From Eubacteriales bacterium (lineage in GTDB: Bacteria > Bacillota > Clostridia > Lachnospirales > Lachnospiraceae): DNA of 56,013 bases. Position numbers and translations under genes: made by a program. The notes under the pieces are model-generated. The model was not told the DNA's origin. It was given only the letters and a program-made list of their open reading frames with translations, and did not search any database. Location of the stretch: assembly GCA_030524715.1 (NCBI GenBank), contig JAUNGB010000026.1, positions 1-56,013 of the forward strand. The letters are read 5' to 3'. Positions 39,785 to 49,037 of the stretch are shown here, one piece after another (position 1 is the first letter of the stretch; the number at the start of each line of letters is the position of its first letter).

Positions 39785-42700
39785 TTATTCCACGCTCTTG
39801 AGGGATTCCACCATATCGATCTTCTTTAATTTGAAATGCATGGCCACATTAACGACCACAGAAAATATAATCGTAAACATCGCGCAGTATAAAAAGCTTA
39901 CCGGGCGGATTTCACGTCCGAACATGACCGCATCCACCTCCACTGTCACAATCACAAACCGGTGCAGAAGCACTCCGAACACAGAACCTGCGATCATCCC
40001 GATTATAGTCAGCAGGATATTCTCACGCAGCACGTACTGGGAAACCTCTTGATCAAAGAAGCCCAAAACCTTCAGGGTGGCAAGCTCTCTCTGCCGTTCC
40101 GTTATATTGATATTATTCAGGTTATATAATACCACAAAGGCAAGCATTCCTGCCGAAACGATCAATACCACAATAACCAGGCCAAGAGTACTCAGCATAC
40201 GCTCGATCTGATCTGCAATACTGCTGGTATAGCTGATGCTCAGCGCGGCTGGATACTGCAGGATCTCCAGGCCCACGTCTTCCGTTTCCTCCTTGTACTC
40301 TTCTTTTACGGTAAAGGCAATATCTGCATAATCCGGCGCTTCGCCGAATGCCTCCTCATATACCTTCGGAGTCATATACACATAATGGCCCATATAATTT
40401 TCTGTGATCGCGGCAATGGGAGCGGAATATTTTTTATGATCCCTTTCCAGGGTGATCTCATCTCCCACCTTCAGTCCCAAAAGAGTTGACGTCTTTTCGC
40501 AAATGACCGCTCCTTCATCTGTCAGCTCAATGGCTTCCCCGCTCACACGGTCCTGCAAGGTGACGTCCTTGTGGAAGTTCTCCAGGTTTTCCGGAACATA
40601 TACATAAGCATTCAGGTTAGACTTTCCATTGGGGATCGTCATATTGGAAAACTGAATCGGCGTATAGTGGCTGATCTTTTCATTGGAATCCAGATATTCC
40701 GTTAATTCCTCATACTCTTCTTCCGTTGCATCCTCGTCATTGATGATCGTACCGTCATAGTGCTGCAGTACCGTATATTGACGCGTTCCGATATCGCTGA
40801 CGGAATCCTTGATTCCATAACCTACCAGCATCAGCGCCATACTTCCTGCAATTCCGAAAATCGTCATAAACAGACGTTTTTTATACCGGAACAGATTCCG
40901 CAGGGTTGATTTCCATGTAAAGTTCAGTCTCTTCCACAGGAACGTCATACGCTCGATCAGTACGCGCTTGCCTTCCTTCGGCGCAGGCGGCCGCATCAGA
41001 GCGGCCGGTGTATCGGCAAGCACCTTATAACAGGAAAATACCGTTGCCCCCAGAGTGCAGACCACGGAAGCGCCCGACGCGATCAGAGCATATTTCAACT
41101 CGTATGGAATACGCAGGGCAGTGGCCATATTGTGGTACATAATTCCGTAAGCAGTGATAATAATATATGGAAGGATTTTTTCACCGATGAGGATTCCCAC
41201 AATACTTCCGCCTACTGTGGCCAGAAACGCATAGCCCAGATATTTGGAAGCAATGGCAAATTTCCCATACCCCAGCGCTTTCATGGTGCCGATCTGGGTA
41301 CGCTGCTCTTCCACCATCCTTGTCATGGTCGTAAGGCTGATAAGGGCAGCTACCAGGAAAAAGATAACCGGGAATACCTGGCCGATATTCCGGATACGGT
41401 CTGCATTGTCTCCATAATCCGAATACTCCGGCAAACCGTTTCTGTCTGTCACGATCCATTCCGGAACCTTCAGGTCGTCGATCTCCTTCTGGGCATCCTC
41501 GATTTCCTTCTCTCCGTCCGCGATCTCTTCCTCTGCCTCTTTCTTTCCGTCCTCGTATTCCTTCCAGCCGTCCTTAAGTTCCTTTTCGGCGTCCTTTATA
41601 TCCTGCTCTGCGTCTTTGAGCTTTTCTTCATTTTCTTTAATCTCTTTTTCGCCGTCTGTAATTTTTTTCTCGTTGTCGGCAATTTCCTGTTCGCCGTCCG
41701 TCAGTTTCTTTTCACTGTCGGCAATCTCCTGCTCGCCGTCCGCCAGCTTCTGCTCGTTGGCTGTGATTTCTGCCTCGGCAGAGCGGAGTTTTTCTTCATT
41801 GGCGGCAATCTCCGCTTCGGCGCTGTTTAACCTGGCAATTCCTGCATCCACCTGTTCCTGGCCGGAAACAAGCTCCTTACGGCTGGCCTCCAGTTCCGCC
41901 TGGCCTTCATTCAGCTTCTTCTCATTCTCTTTGATCAACTGCTCGCTTTCAGGTAGCTTTGCTTCCTGAGCCTCAAGCTCTGCCCGGCCTTCCTCGATCG
42001 CCTGCTGACCTGTCTCCAACTGGGCTTCCGCCTCGGCAAGCTCTGCACGCCTGGTTTCTATCTGCGACAGACCGCCTTCTACAGCGGCAAGGCTGCTCTC
42101 CAACTCGCTTCTCTGGGCTGCGAGCTGCTGGCGGGTTCCCTCAAGCTCTGCCCCCTGGCTTTCCACCTGTGCGCGGATCGATTCCAGTTCTGCCGCCATC
42201 GCAGACAGTTCGTCTTCCGACAGTGTCCCTTCAGCGACCGCGCTGTCATACTCAGCCTGCTTCCCTGCAAGCTCTGCCTGAGCGCTTTCCAGCGCTGCCT
42301 GAAGCTCTCTCAACTGTGCTTCCCCTGCTGCAACCCCTGCAAGACCTTCCTCACACTGCTGCTTTTGCTGGGCAAGCTGCGCGGCGCTGGCTTCCAATTC
42401 TGCCTTTCCTGCTGTTACCTGCTCCCGCGAAGCGTCTAATTCCGCCTGCTTCGCTTCAAGAGCCGCTTTTCCTTCTTTGATCTTCTGTTTCCCATCGGCA
42501 AGTTCTTTCTTTGCGGCGCTCAACTGGGATTTTCCCTCATCAAGCTCTGCCTGGGCCTCTTTAAGCTGCGTCCACCCGGCGGAAACCTTGTCTCTTGCCG
42601 GCTGCAGTTCCGCCCAGCCGCTGGCTGTCTGCTGTTTCGCGCTTGCGATCTGACTCCAGCCGTCTGCGGTCTGCGCCCTGGCATCCTCAAGCTGCGCCTT

Positions 42701-43741
42701 TCCATCGGCAAGCTCTTTTTTCGCGTCTTCAAGCTGCGACCTTCCGTCCTCAAGCTCCTTTTTCGCGTCCTCTCTCTGCTTGTTGCCGTCTTCAAGCTCA
42801 TTTTGGGCATCAGCAAGCTCCTTCTTGCCGTCCTCATATTCCTTCCTGCAGTCTTCAAGCTCTTTTTCGCCGTCCTTCAGCTCTTTTTCCGCATCGGCAA
42901 GTTCTTCCCGCGCTTCCTTTTTTCCATCCTCAAGCTCCCTGCGGGCGTCGTCCAGTTCCTCCTGCGCATCTGCGACTACTGTATCATAGCGGAACTGACA
43001 GCGTTCTTCCTCAATGCCCTCCACCTTATTCTGGATTTTTTCGATAAGGTTGTCGTATTCATCTGAGTAGCTGACCAGTTCCTCTGCCCCGTGTACCCGA
43101 AGATAGATCTGGGTATAGACCTCCTGGTCAAAATCCTCCGGAAGCACATACGCAAATCCGCTGACCTCGCCGGAACCAAGAGTGGTATTTCCTCTGTTAA
43201 AGGAAATATATAGCGGGCTGCTTCCGATCCCCACGATGTCAAATTCTTCTCTCAGAAGAAGCTCTGAGTCGCCGTCCTGTATCACGGAAAGCTTATCGCC
43301 CACCTTCAGTCCCATGGATTCTGCAAAGGCATTATCCACAAAGCATTCTCCGCTGTTTTCCGGCAATCTTCCTTCATCTGCTGTCAACTGATTTACCGTC
43401 TCATTCACAGACTCAATGTGAAGCACATTCTGGACATCCTCTTCCTCGCAGATCACGTCCGTAGAATATGCCCCTTCCGCCTCCTGTACGCCTCTGATCT
43501 CCTCCAGAGCCTGCACATCCTCATCTGTCAGTCCCATGGTTCCCACGACCTTGATATCCATCAGACGGCTGGTATCATAATAAGCGTCCCCGGAATAGCG
43601 CATATCCGGAGATGCTGCCTGGATTCCCGAAAAGAAGGCGACGCCCAGCGCCACAATACAAAAAATAGAGATAAATCTTGCCTTGCTTTTTCGTATCTCC
43701 ATCCAGAAATCTTTATGTAATGCTTTTTTCATCCGCCGCAC
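39785..43741 (-). CDS. FtsX/MacB-type ABC permease with giant coiled-coil ectodomain
   Basis: 1318 aa. One helix near the N-terminus, an extracellular domain, then about 500 residues of heptad-like Glu/Lys/Ala-rich coiled coil (about 250-760) made of recurring LEDGKKE- or ELADGKAQ-like units, then two FtsX cores of three or more helices each (about 780-900 and 1190-1310). It partners the ATPase just upstream, the two genes touching with no gap. Start could be GTG 43741 or ATG 43732; neither ribosome site is strong. Mechanotransmission proteins of this type act on envelope substrates rather than moving them through the membrane. Substrate unknown. Confidence 0.9.
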   Translation of the reverse strand: MRRMKKALHKDFWMEIRKSKARFISIFCIVALGVAFFSGIQAASPDMRYSGDAYYDTSRLMDIKVVGTMGLTDEDVQALEEIRGVQEAEGAYSTDVICEEEDVQNVLHIESVNETVNQLTADEGRLPENSGECFVDNAFAESMGLKVGDKLSVIQDGDSELLLREEFDIVGIGSSPLYISFNRGNTTLGSGEVSGFAYVLPEDFDQEVYTQIYLRVHGAEELVSYSDEYDNLIEKIQNKVEGIEEERCQFRYDTVVADAQEELDDARRELEDGKKEAREELADAEKELKDGEKELEDCRKEYEDGKKELADAQNELEDGNKQREDAKKELEDGRSQLEDAKKELADGKAQLEDARAQTADGWSQIASAKQQTASGWAELQPARDKVSAGWTQLKEAQAELDEGKSQLSAAKKELADGKQKIKEGKAALEAKQAELDASREQVTAGKAELEASAAQLAQQKQQCEEGLAGVAAGEAQLRELQAALESAQAELAGKQAEYDSAVAEGTLSEDELSAMAAELESIRAQVESQGAELEGTRQQLAAQRSELESSLAAVEGGLSQIETRRAELAEAEAQLETGQQAIEEGRAELEAQEAKLPESEQLIKENEKKLNEGQAELEASRKELVSGQEQVDAGIARLNSAEAEIAANEEKLRSAEAEITANEQKLADGEQEIADSEKKLTDGEQEIADNEKKITDGEKEIKENEEKLKDAEQDIKDAEKELKDGWKEYEDGKKEAEEEIADGEKEIEDAQKEIDDLKVPEWIVTDRNGLPEYSDYGDNADRIRNIGQVFPVIFFLVAALISLTTMTRMVEEQRTQIGTMKALGYGKFAIASKYLGYAFLATVGGSIVGILIGEKILPYIIITAYGIMYHNMATALRIPYELKYALIASGASVVCTLGATVFSCYKVLADTPAALMRPPAPKEGKRVLIERMTFLWKRLNFTWKSTLRNLFRYKKRLFMTIFGIAGSMALMLVGYGIKDSVSDIGTRQYTVLQHYDGTIINDEDATEEEYEELTEYLDSNEKISHYTPIQFSNMTIPNGKSNLNAYVYVPENLENFHKDVTLQDRVSGEAIELTDEGAVICEKTSTLLGLKVGDEITLERDHKKYSAPIAAITENYMGHYVYMTPKVYEEAFGEAPDYADIAFTVKEEYKEETEDVGLEILQYPAALSISYTSSIADQIERMLSTLGLVIVVLIVSAGMLAFVVLYNLNNINITERQRELATLKVLGFFDQEVSQYVLRENILLTIIGMIAGSVFGVLLHRFVIVTVEVDAVMFGREIRPVSFLYCAMFTIIFSVVVNVAMHFKLKKIDMVESLKSVE

Positions 43742-44458
43742 CTACCATTCTATCTCTTCTACCGGAGTAGGATGCGCATTCTGTGTCATCTGGGATACCT
43801 TTCCGTTTTTGATCCTGATTACCCGGTCCGCCATAGGCGTCAGAGCGGAATTGTGTGTGATCACAATAACTGTCATTCCCCTCTCCCTGCACATATCCTG
43901 CAGAAGCTTCAGGATTGCTTTTCCTGTCTGGTAATCCAGCGCCCCTGTGGGTTCGTCGCAGAGCAGAAGCTTGGGATTCTTCGCCAAAGCCCTTGCGATC
44001 GATACTCTCTGCTGCTCCCCTCCGGAAAGCTGTGCCGGAAAATTAGACAGCCTGTCTTTAAGCCCGACCTCTTCCAGAACGGTCCGGGCGTCCAGAGGAT
44101 GCTTACAGATCTGAAGAGCCAGCTCTACATTCTCCAGCGCGGTCAGATTGGGCACCAGGTTATAAAACTGGAATACAAAGCCAATATCCTCTCTTCGGTA
44201 TCCGGTCAGTTGATGGTTATTATATTGGGCGATATTCCTGCCGTCCACCCACACCTTTCCGGAGCTTGCTTTATCCATCCCGCCAAGAATATTCAAAACC
44301 GTGGTCTTTCCCGCGCCGCTGGGGCCTACGATCACTACAAACTCCCCTTTGGCAATCTGAAAGCTGATCTCGTCCACCGCGACAATTTTTACTTCTTTAG
44401 AGCCATATATCTTGGATACATTCTCTAATTTTACATAATCTTCCCTGTTTTCTCCCAT
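43742..44458 (-). CDS. MacB/LolD-type ABC transporter ATPase
   Basis: 238 aa from ATG 44458 (AGGAGA 6 nt upstream); the frame is open to 44524, but that extension has no ribosome site. Walker [11 protein letters not shown]-loop [11 protein letters not shown], signature [10 protein letters not shown], Walker [13 protein letters not shown] and the H-loop VITHN are all present. Short, with no membrane segment. It powers the coiled-coil FtsX permease encoded directly downstream. Confidence 0.95.
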   Translation of the reverse strand: MGENREDYVKLENVSKIYGSKEVKIVAVDEISFQIAKGEFVVIVGPSGAGKTTVLNILGGMDKASSGKVWVDGRNIAQYNNHQLTGYRREDIGFVFQFYNLVPNLTALENVELALQICKHPLDARTVLEEVGLKDRLSNFPAQLSGGEQQRVSIARALAKNPKLLLCDEPTGALDYQTGKAILKLLQDMCRERGMTVIVITHNSALTPMADRVIRIKNGKVSQMTQNAHPTPVEEIEW

Positions 44459-44524
44459 CTTTTTCTCTCCTGATTTGTCAGTAAGTTCAGTATAACATTT
44501 TCGCCATTTTTCTTCAATTATCAC

Positions 44525-44739
44525 ATTCTAAAAAAGATGTGAAAATTTGGACACAAAATCTTTCATTCAGCTATATTGACGGGAGGAAGGATATCTATTA
44601 GAATAAAAGCAGCCTCCGTAAGGTTATAGTAAACGGCAGATTTATGTGTCATTTATTATCGTTTGTCATTTACTATCGTTTGTTACCCACCGCCTGCAGG
44701 GGCGGAATTCCTCTCACCTATCATAAAAAGGACACGCTT
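44525..44739. other. Intergenic region with GC-rich short repeat
   Basis: Divergent promoters are expected here. A short repeat (TTTGTTACCCACCGCCTGC, then a GGCGG-type partner, 44678-44712) is related to copies at about 45680-45711 and 51288-51320. No gene seen. Confidence 0.5.
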
Positions 44740-45606
44740 ATGTTAAGATTAAGAAAAGATATTCCTCTGTTTCCCGGAGGACGCAAAAAAGCCTTCACTT
44801 TAAGCACGGACGACGGCGTCACTCAGGACGGAAGACTCGTCTCATTAATGAAGAAATACGGAATCAAGGGCACTTTTAACCTGAATTCCGGAACCATGGG
44901 GCATAAAGACCGGCTGGTACAGTCGGGAATCGACGTCAGCCATTATAAATATCCCAGGGAAGATATTGCCCGTATCTATGACGGGTTTGAAATTGCCGTA
45001 CATACGGTAAGCCATCCTGATCTGGCCAGGATTCCCTCTTCTGTGGTTTCCTATGAGATCAGCGCAGACAAGAAAGCTCTGGAAGACATTGTGCGCCATC
45101 CTGTCCGCGGAATGGCATACCCCTTCGGTACCTATAATGACAATATCGCGCAAATTGCCGCAAATTGCGGTATTATTTATTCCCGCACTGTAAAAGACAC
45201 CCTTGGCTTTAAGCTGCCTCAGAATTTCCTTTTCTGGCATCCTACCTGTCACTACTGTAATAAACAGCGAACCGCCCTTGGAGAACAGTTCCTTGCCCCG
45301 GTATCGGATGCAGAATATAAGGAGCCTCTTCTGTTTTATGTATGGGGACACGCATATGAACTGGACGCCTATGAAGGCTGGGACTCCATAGAAGACTTTT
45401 TTAAGCTTATCAGCCGCAGGGATGATATCTGGTATGCCTCCAATCTGGAAATCTGTTCCTATCTGAAGGCCACAGAGCATCTGATCTATTCTTCCTCGGG
45501 AGAATACATCACCAACCCCACCTGCCAGGATGTGTGGATGCAGATCGACCATAAGCCATACCGCATTCCTGCCGGCGCGACTATTACTGTATATTGGGAG
45601 AATTAG
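44740..45606 (+). CDS. Polysaccharide deacetylase-family protein
   Basis: 288 aa from ATG 44740 (AAGGA 8 nt upstream), not the earlier in-frame ATG at 44644, which has no ribosome site. NodB-type fold: the Asp pair in LSTDDGVTQDG (near 24), the metal His motif HTVSHPDL (near 87) and RGMAYPFGTYN. There is no signal peptide, so an intracellular or unconventional location is likely. It may remove N-acetyl groups from a carbohydrate. The C-terminal 60 residues form a beta-rich tail. Stands alone. Confidence 0.88.
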   Translation: MLRLRKDIPLFPGGRKKAFTLSTDDGVTQDGRLVSLMKKYGIKGTFNLNSGTMGHKDRLVQSGIDVSHYKYPREDIARIYDGFEIAVHTVSHPDLARIPSSVVSYEISADKKALEDIVRHPVRGMAYPFGTYNDNIAQIAANCGIIYSRTVKDTLGFKLPQNFLFWHPTCHYCNKQRTALGEQFLAPVSDAEYKEPLLFYVWGHAYELDAYEGWDSIEDFFKLISRRDDIWYASNLEICSYLKATEHLIYSSSGEYITNPTCQDVWMQIDHKPYRIPAGATITVYWEN

Positions 45607-45662
45607 AGCGTGTTATCTGTGTTCAGATCAGAGAGCCTGAAAGATCATGCATCCATGATTCA

Positions 45663-45726
45663 ATCCCCATCTGATACAAATTTGTTACTCGCCGCCTATA
45701 GATGCGGGAGTCATCCCCATCTGATA
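45663..45726. repeat. Direct repeat flanking a short hairpin element
   Basis: ATCCCCATCTGATA occurs at 45663-45676 and 45713-45726 (50-bp period) around CGCCGCCTATAGATGCGGG. The CCCCATCTGATA core also occurs at about 9098-9109 beside the 88-bp element, and the GCCGCCTATAGA part recurs at about 51299-51310. Confidence 0.6.
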
Positions 45727-45741
45727 TAAATAATCATTTTA

Positions 45742-45766
45742 AGGGGCGCCCAAATAAAGCGCCCCT
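45742..45766. terminator. Hairpin between deacetylase and deoC
   Basis: AGGGGCGC with GCGCCCCT around a 9-nt loop, between convergent genes. T-runs are weak. Confidence 0.6.
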
Positions 45767-45795
45767 CCTGCAGCAGCCCGTTTTGATCCTCTACA

Positions 45796-46434
45796 TCAAA
45801 TCTCCGCTGCCGAACTGCTTCCGATTCTTTCACAGCCTGCTTCCAGAAATTCCTCCATAGCCTCTGCTGTGCGGATTCCTCCGGCAGCCTTAATTTTCAC
45901 CCTGGGATCTATGTTTTCTTTAAACAGGCGGATATCCTCCATCTCTGCCCCGGCCGTGCCAAACCCTGTAGAGGTCTTGATATAATCAGCCCCGGCTCTG
46001 CTCACGATATGGCAGAGAATCGTCTTTTCTTCCTCTGTAAGATAACAGGTTTCCACGATCACCTTAAGAATATGAGAGCCTGCAGCCTCTCTGATCCTCC
46101 GGATCTCTCCCTCCACTGCGTCAAAATCATGGTTCTTTACATCACAGATATTCGCCACCATATCGATTTCATCCGCGCCGTCCTTAATGGCCTGCTCCAC
46201 TTCCGTCACCTTTGCCTCTGTCACACTGTATCCCATAGGGAATCCTACCACCGTACAGATACGTACCTGATCCTGAAATGTCTCCCTGATCTTGGAAACA
46301 TAGCACGGCGGCACACATACGGAAGCTGTTTTTAGCTTAATGGCCTCTTCACACAGTCTGATTATATCTTCCCACCCGGCAAATGCCTTTAACTGGGTAT
46401 GGTCTACATGCGACAATATTTCTGATTTATTCAT
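45796..46434 (-). CDS. deoC: Deoxyribose-phosphate aldolase
   Basis: 212 aa from ATG 46434 (AGGAGG about 10 nt upstream); the open frame to 46497 enters the end of the IS element. It splits 2-deoxyribose-5-phosphate into glyceraldehyde-3-phosphate and acetaldehyde in nucleoside salvage. The Schiff-base Lys is in GADYIKTSTGFGT, the proton-relay Lys in VKIKAAGGIRT, and the Asp in DEIDMVAN. Normal length. No other deo genes are beside it; the IS element lies about 50 bp upstream and may have changed its promoter. Confidence 0.95.
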   Translation of the reverse strand: MNKSEILSHVDHTQLKAFAGWEDIIRLCEEAIKLKTASVCVPPCYVSKIRETFQDQVRICTVVGFPMGYSVTEAKVTEVEQAIKDGADEIDMVANICDVKNHDFDAVEGEIRRIREAAGSHILKVIVETCYLTEEEKTILCHIVSRAGADYIKTSTGFGTAGAEMEDIRLFKENIDPRVKIKAAGGIRTAEAMEEFLEAGCERIGSSSAAEI

Positions 46435-46591
46435 TGTGATTTTTCCTCCTACTGCGGTTTTCAACTTTCTCTTTATAAACGCTCGTGAACTACCCATTGC
46501 GCTAAAGCCAATGGGCTTCCTGCTTCATCGACCTCGTAACCTACTATCTCCACAGGCGTTAATTCGGGCAGTTCCTGCCCTATAGATTTCT

Positions 46592-47695
46592 TTATGCTAT
46601 TTGCCTTAATCCTTCTGCTAATATATTTTTTGCCGCATTAATATCTCTATCGTGTTCTGCTCCGCATTCCGGACATGTCCACTTCCTCACTGACAAGTCT
46701 TTTGTATCTGTATTCTGATATCCGCAAACGGAACATATCTGGCTGCTGGCATAGAATGTATCCACTTTTATATACTTTCTGCCATTCCATTCCGCCTTAT
46801 ACTCCAGTTGTCTTGTCAGCTCATACCATGATACATCCGTTATAGACTTTGCCAGATGATGATTTTTTACCATGTTTTTTATCTGCAAATTTTCGGAGAC
46901 TATCACTTGGTTTTCGCTGATAATCTCGTTTGATAATTTATGCAGATAATCCTTTCTGGAATTGGTTATTTTCTCATGGCTTATCGCTATCTGTCTTTTG
47001 GTCTTATAATAGTTCCTACTTCTTTTTTCTTTATGCGCTAATTTTCTTTGCAGTTTTGCCAGCTTTCTTTCCATCTTTGATAGTGTTTTAGGATTCTCAT
47101 ATTTCCGCCCCTCTGACGTAATACATAAATCCTTTATTCCTAAATCCAAACCTGTCTTTTTCTCTGCTTTTGGTAATGGCGTATGTTCCGTTTCCACCAG
47201 AATAGAAACATAATATTTTCCACTTGGAACCTGTGTCACGGTTGCTGATTTTATCTGACCTGTAAATTTCCTGTGCAGTTTTGCTTTAACCTGTTTCAGC
47301 TTTGGCAGTTTTATCTTCCCGGACTCAAAATCCACACTGATATTCCCATTCGTAAAATTTGTTGTATAAGACTTATGGTTGTCATGTTTGCTTTTAAATT
47401 TCGGATATCCTGCATGTTCTTTGAAAAATTTCTGATAAGCGGAATCCATGTTATAGATAGCGTTTGTAAGGGCAAATTTATCCACTTCCCTCAGCCACTC
47501 ATTCTCTGCTTTTAATTTTCTGTTACAGTAATTGTTGCAGTCAGTTCTGCTCATGGATTTCTTTTCTTTCTCATATTTTTCCTTCCTGTATGCCAATACC
47601 TGATTGTATACAAAACGACAGCAGCCAAATGTTTTTGCCAGAAGTTCTTCCTGTATTTTATTGGGATAAATTCTATATTTATATGCCTTTAACAC
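46592..47695 (-). CDS. tnpB: TnpB (IS605 OrfB), RNA-guided nuclease family
   Basis: 367 aa from GTG 47695, chosen because AAGGAGG lies 9 nt upstream and it opens with [16 protein letters not shown], the usual TnpB start. The RuvC residues are in place: Asp in GLDLGIKDL, Glu in [10 protein letters not shown], Asp in [10 protein letters not shown]. The zinc finger CSVCGYQN ... CPECGAEH is complete. TnpB cuts DNA guided by the omega RNA made from the element end. The element likely cannot transpose alone because tnpA is broken, but TnpB could still cut. Confidence 0.93.
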   Translation of the reverse strand: MLKAYKYRIYPNKIQEELLAKTFGCCRFVYNQVLAYRKEKYEKEKKSMSRTDCNNYCNRKLKAENEWLREVDKFALTNAIYNMDSAYQKFFKEHAGYPKFKSKHDNHKSYTTNFTNGNISVDFESGKIKLPKLKQVKAKLHRKFTGQIKSATVTQVPSGKYYVSILVETEHTPLPKAEKKTGLDLGIKDLCITSEGRKYENPKTLSKMERKLAKLQRKLAHKEKRSRNYYKTKRQIAISHEKITNSRKDYLHKLSNEIISENQVIVSENLQIKNMVKNHHLAKSITDVSWYELTRQLEYKAEWNGRKYIKVDTFYASSQICSVCGYQNTDTKDLSVRKWTCPECGAEHDRDINAAKNILAEGLRQIA

Positions 47696-47712
47696 CCTGT
47701 GCCGCCTCCTTG

Positions 47713-48162
47713 TCATCCCTGGTTTTCTATGTATTTGCGCAACATTTCTTCTGACACATTGCCAACACTGCACGCAAAATATCCGTCCGTCCAAAATGTA
47801 TGTTCTTTCCAGAAGTGTTTCCGCAAATATGACGGATACCGTTCCCATATATGGTATGTCGTATAACTTTTCATCAGATTTACAATTTTACTGACTGACA
47901 TTGTCGGTTCCGTTTCTATCATGTAATGGATATGGGTCTACGCTCCGCTTCGGTCGGGTCAAAACAGAGGTCTCCCAGACCTCTTTCCCCTTTATCAGTT
48001 TCCATATATTTGATGGTTACATGATGTTTTTGACTAAGAAAACTGTTTGACATCAGCCGATAACTGTTTTGATATCAGTAATTTCTTCCTATATTTGCAC
48101 ACAAAAATAATATGGTATTGCAGTAAATACTTGCGCCTGTTTTTTGATTTCCATGTTCCCAT
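47713..48162 (-). pseudogene. tnpA: Broken tnpA (Y1 transposase of IS200/IS605)
   Basis: ATG 48162 opens MGTWKSKNRRKYLLQYHIIF, a typical TnpA start, but the frame stops after 42 codons (VKQFS then TAG). The continuation KHHVTIKYMETD is in another frame. An insert of about 52 bp (about 47938-47990, with hairpin AGAGGTC ... GACCTCT) then splits the region before the HUH motif HIHY. The last part ([20 protein letters not shown] to the catalytic Tyr in KYIENQG) remains open at 47713-47922. Confidence 0.85.
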
Positions 48163-48270
48163 AACGAAAGTATAGCATAAACCACCACTTTTGGCTACCT
48201 TAACCCACCGTCTAAACCCAGTGGGATTGCGGTAGCCCTATTTCAAGACTGATTTTTTTTATTATATCAC

Positions 48271-48306
48271 AAAAAAGCATTGTCTGGTACTAATTCCTGA
48301 CAATGC
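48271..48306 (-). terminator. Terminator downstream of the SASP gene
   Basis: GCATTGTC with GACAATGC around a 14-nt loop, followed on the minus strand by TTTTTTG. It lies about 75 nt past the SASP stop. Confidence 0.75.
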
Positions 48307-48381
48307 CTTCGTTTTATTTCATATTTCGTATTCCACTGCCGTCAGCATACAGACAATCATACACGTAAAGCATTCCGCAGA

Positions 48382-48612
48382 TTACTCTTGCTCAGCAACC
48401 ATACTTTTTTTCCTTCGTGTCATGAGTCCGCCGATACGTCCTGTTTCTTTTGCCGAAAGGCTCTTCCATCCTGTTTCCAGAACCTTATCAAGAACGCCCA
48501 GTTCTTCCGCGATCTCGTACTTCAGCATTTCTTCCGGGGAAAGCTCTCCGTTTAAGTAAGCTTCCACTTCCTTCTCTTTTTTCAATGTCCTCACACTCCT
48601 TTTCTGTTTCAT
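48382..48612 (-). CDS. Alpha/beta-type small acid-soluble spore protein
   Basis: 76 aa. The SASP core is visible: KYEIAEELGVLDKVLETGW (the GPR protease site region) and SAKETGRIGGLMTRRKK, the DNA-binding helix pair. Such proteins coat spore DNA and protect it from UV and heat, and are made in the forespore. The N-terminus is longer and more charged than the classic Bacillus form, as in many Lachnospiraceae. It is the best sign that the host can sporulate. Single gene with its own terminator. Confidence 0.85.
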   Translation of the reverse strand: MKQKRSVRTLKKEKEVEAYLNGELSPEEMLKYEIAEELGVLDKVLETGWKSLSAKETGRIGGLMTRRKKSMVAEQE

Positions 48613-48729
48613 TTGAAGTATGGACAGATCATCAGAGGAATATACCTCTTACGGAAGGTTTCCTGCGCTTTCCCCGGGTCCTCATTACCAGTGTCCCCGC
48701 ATTCTTAGCGGAATAATGCGGCGCCTGAT

Positions 48730-48912
48730 TTATTTCGGTATAATGATCGCCGCAATGATATACGCCCAAACGCCTGCGCCGCCGAAACAGGTCAATGCCA
48801 CCCAGGCAAGACGGACCAGCGTCGGATCGATATCAAAATACTCCGCGATCCCTCCGCAGACTCCGCATATCATACAGTTTACAGATGATTTATACAACCT
48901 TTTATTACTCAT
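48730..48912 (-). CDS. PspC-domain membrane protein
   Basis: 60 aa from ATG 48912 (GAGGA 6 nt upstream). PspC pattern: LYKSSVNCMICGVCGGIAEY, FDIDPTLVRLAWV and a C-terminal membrane helix (GVWAYIIAAIIIPK). PspC proteins report envelope stress in phage-shock-type systems. It follows the PadR-HAAS-DUF4097 genes on the same strand, as in other Firmicutes, but the 88-bp repeat separates it from them. The 117 bp before the SASP gene holds nothing I recognise. Confidence 0.9.
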   Translation of the reverse strand: MSNKRLYKSSVNCMICGVCGGIAEYFDIDPTLVRLAWVALTCFGGAGVWAYIIAAIIIPK

Positions 48913-48947
48913 AATGATTCCTCTCTTTCTCATTTTTCATGATAGAT

Positions 48948-49035
48948 GCTCCGCGAGGATGTGCAGGGATTCGGTTTGGAATTATGTCAGCGTAGCCGAC
49001 CTGAATCCCGCGCCAAAGCTCGCGGGCGAGTCTTG
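48948..49035. repeat. 88-bp dispersed palindromic element (copy 2)
   Basis: Matches 9113-9200 with few mismatches and the same length. It starts GCTCCGCGAGGATGTGCAGG and ends GGGCGAGTCTTG, 2 bp before the DUF4097 stop, so it sits between that gene and the PspC gene. Confidence 0.8.
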
Positions 49036-49037
49036 AA

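Larger units (their letters stand above)
46485..48237 (-). mobile_element. IS200/IS605-family element (tnpA broken, tnpB intact)
   Basis: Right end near 46485 with a hairpin (CCCATTG with CAATGGG) running to TTCAC. Left end near 48193-48237 with the imperfect hairpin GGCTACC ... GGTAGCC. The family has no inverted ends or target duplication and inserts through subterminal hairpins. tnpB and tnpA lie in the same orientation. The stretch from the tnpB stop to the right end (46485-46620) is where the omega RNA of TnpB is normally encoded. Confidence 0.8.

Noticed and set aside
40000-43700. Long plus-strand frames opposite the coiled-coil permease
   Set aside because: They are low-complexity shadows caused by the biased codons of the Glu/Lys/Ala-rich coiled coil.
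44725-44739. AAGGACA in front of the polysaccharide deacetylase
   Set aside because: It sits 8 nt before the ATG and is the ribosome site; no -10 at 26-27 nt and no second box.
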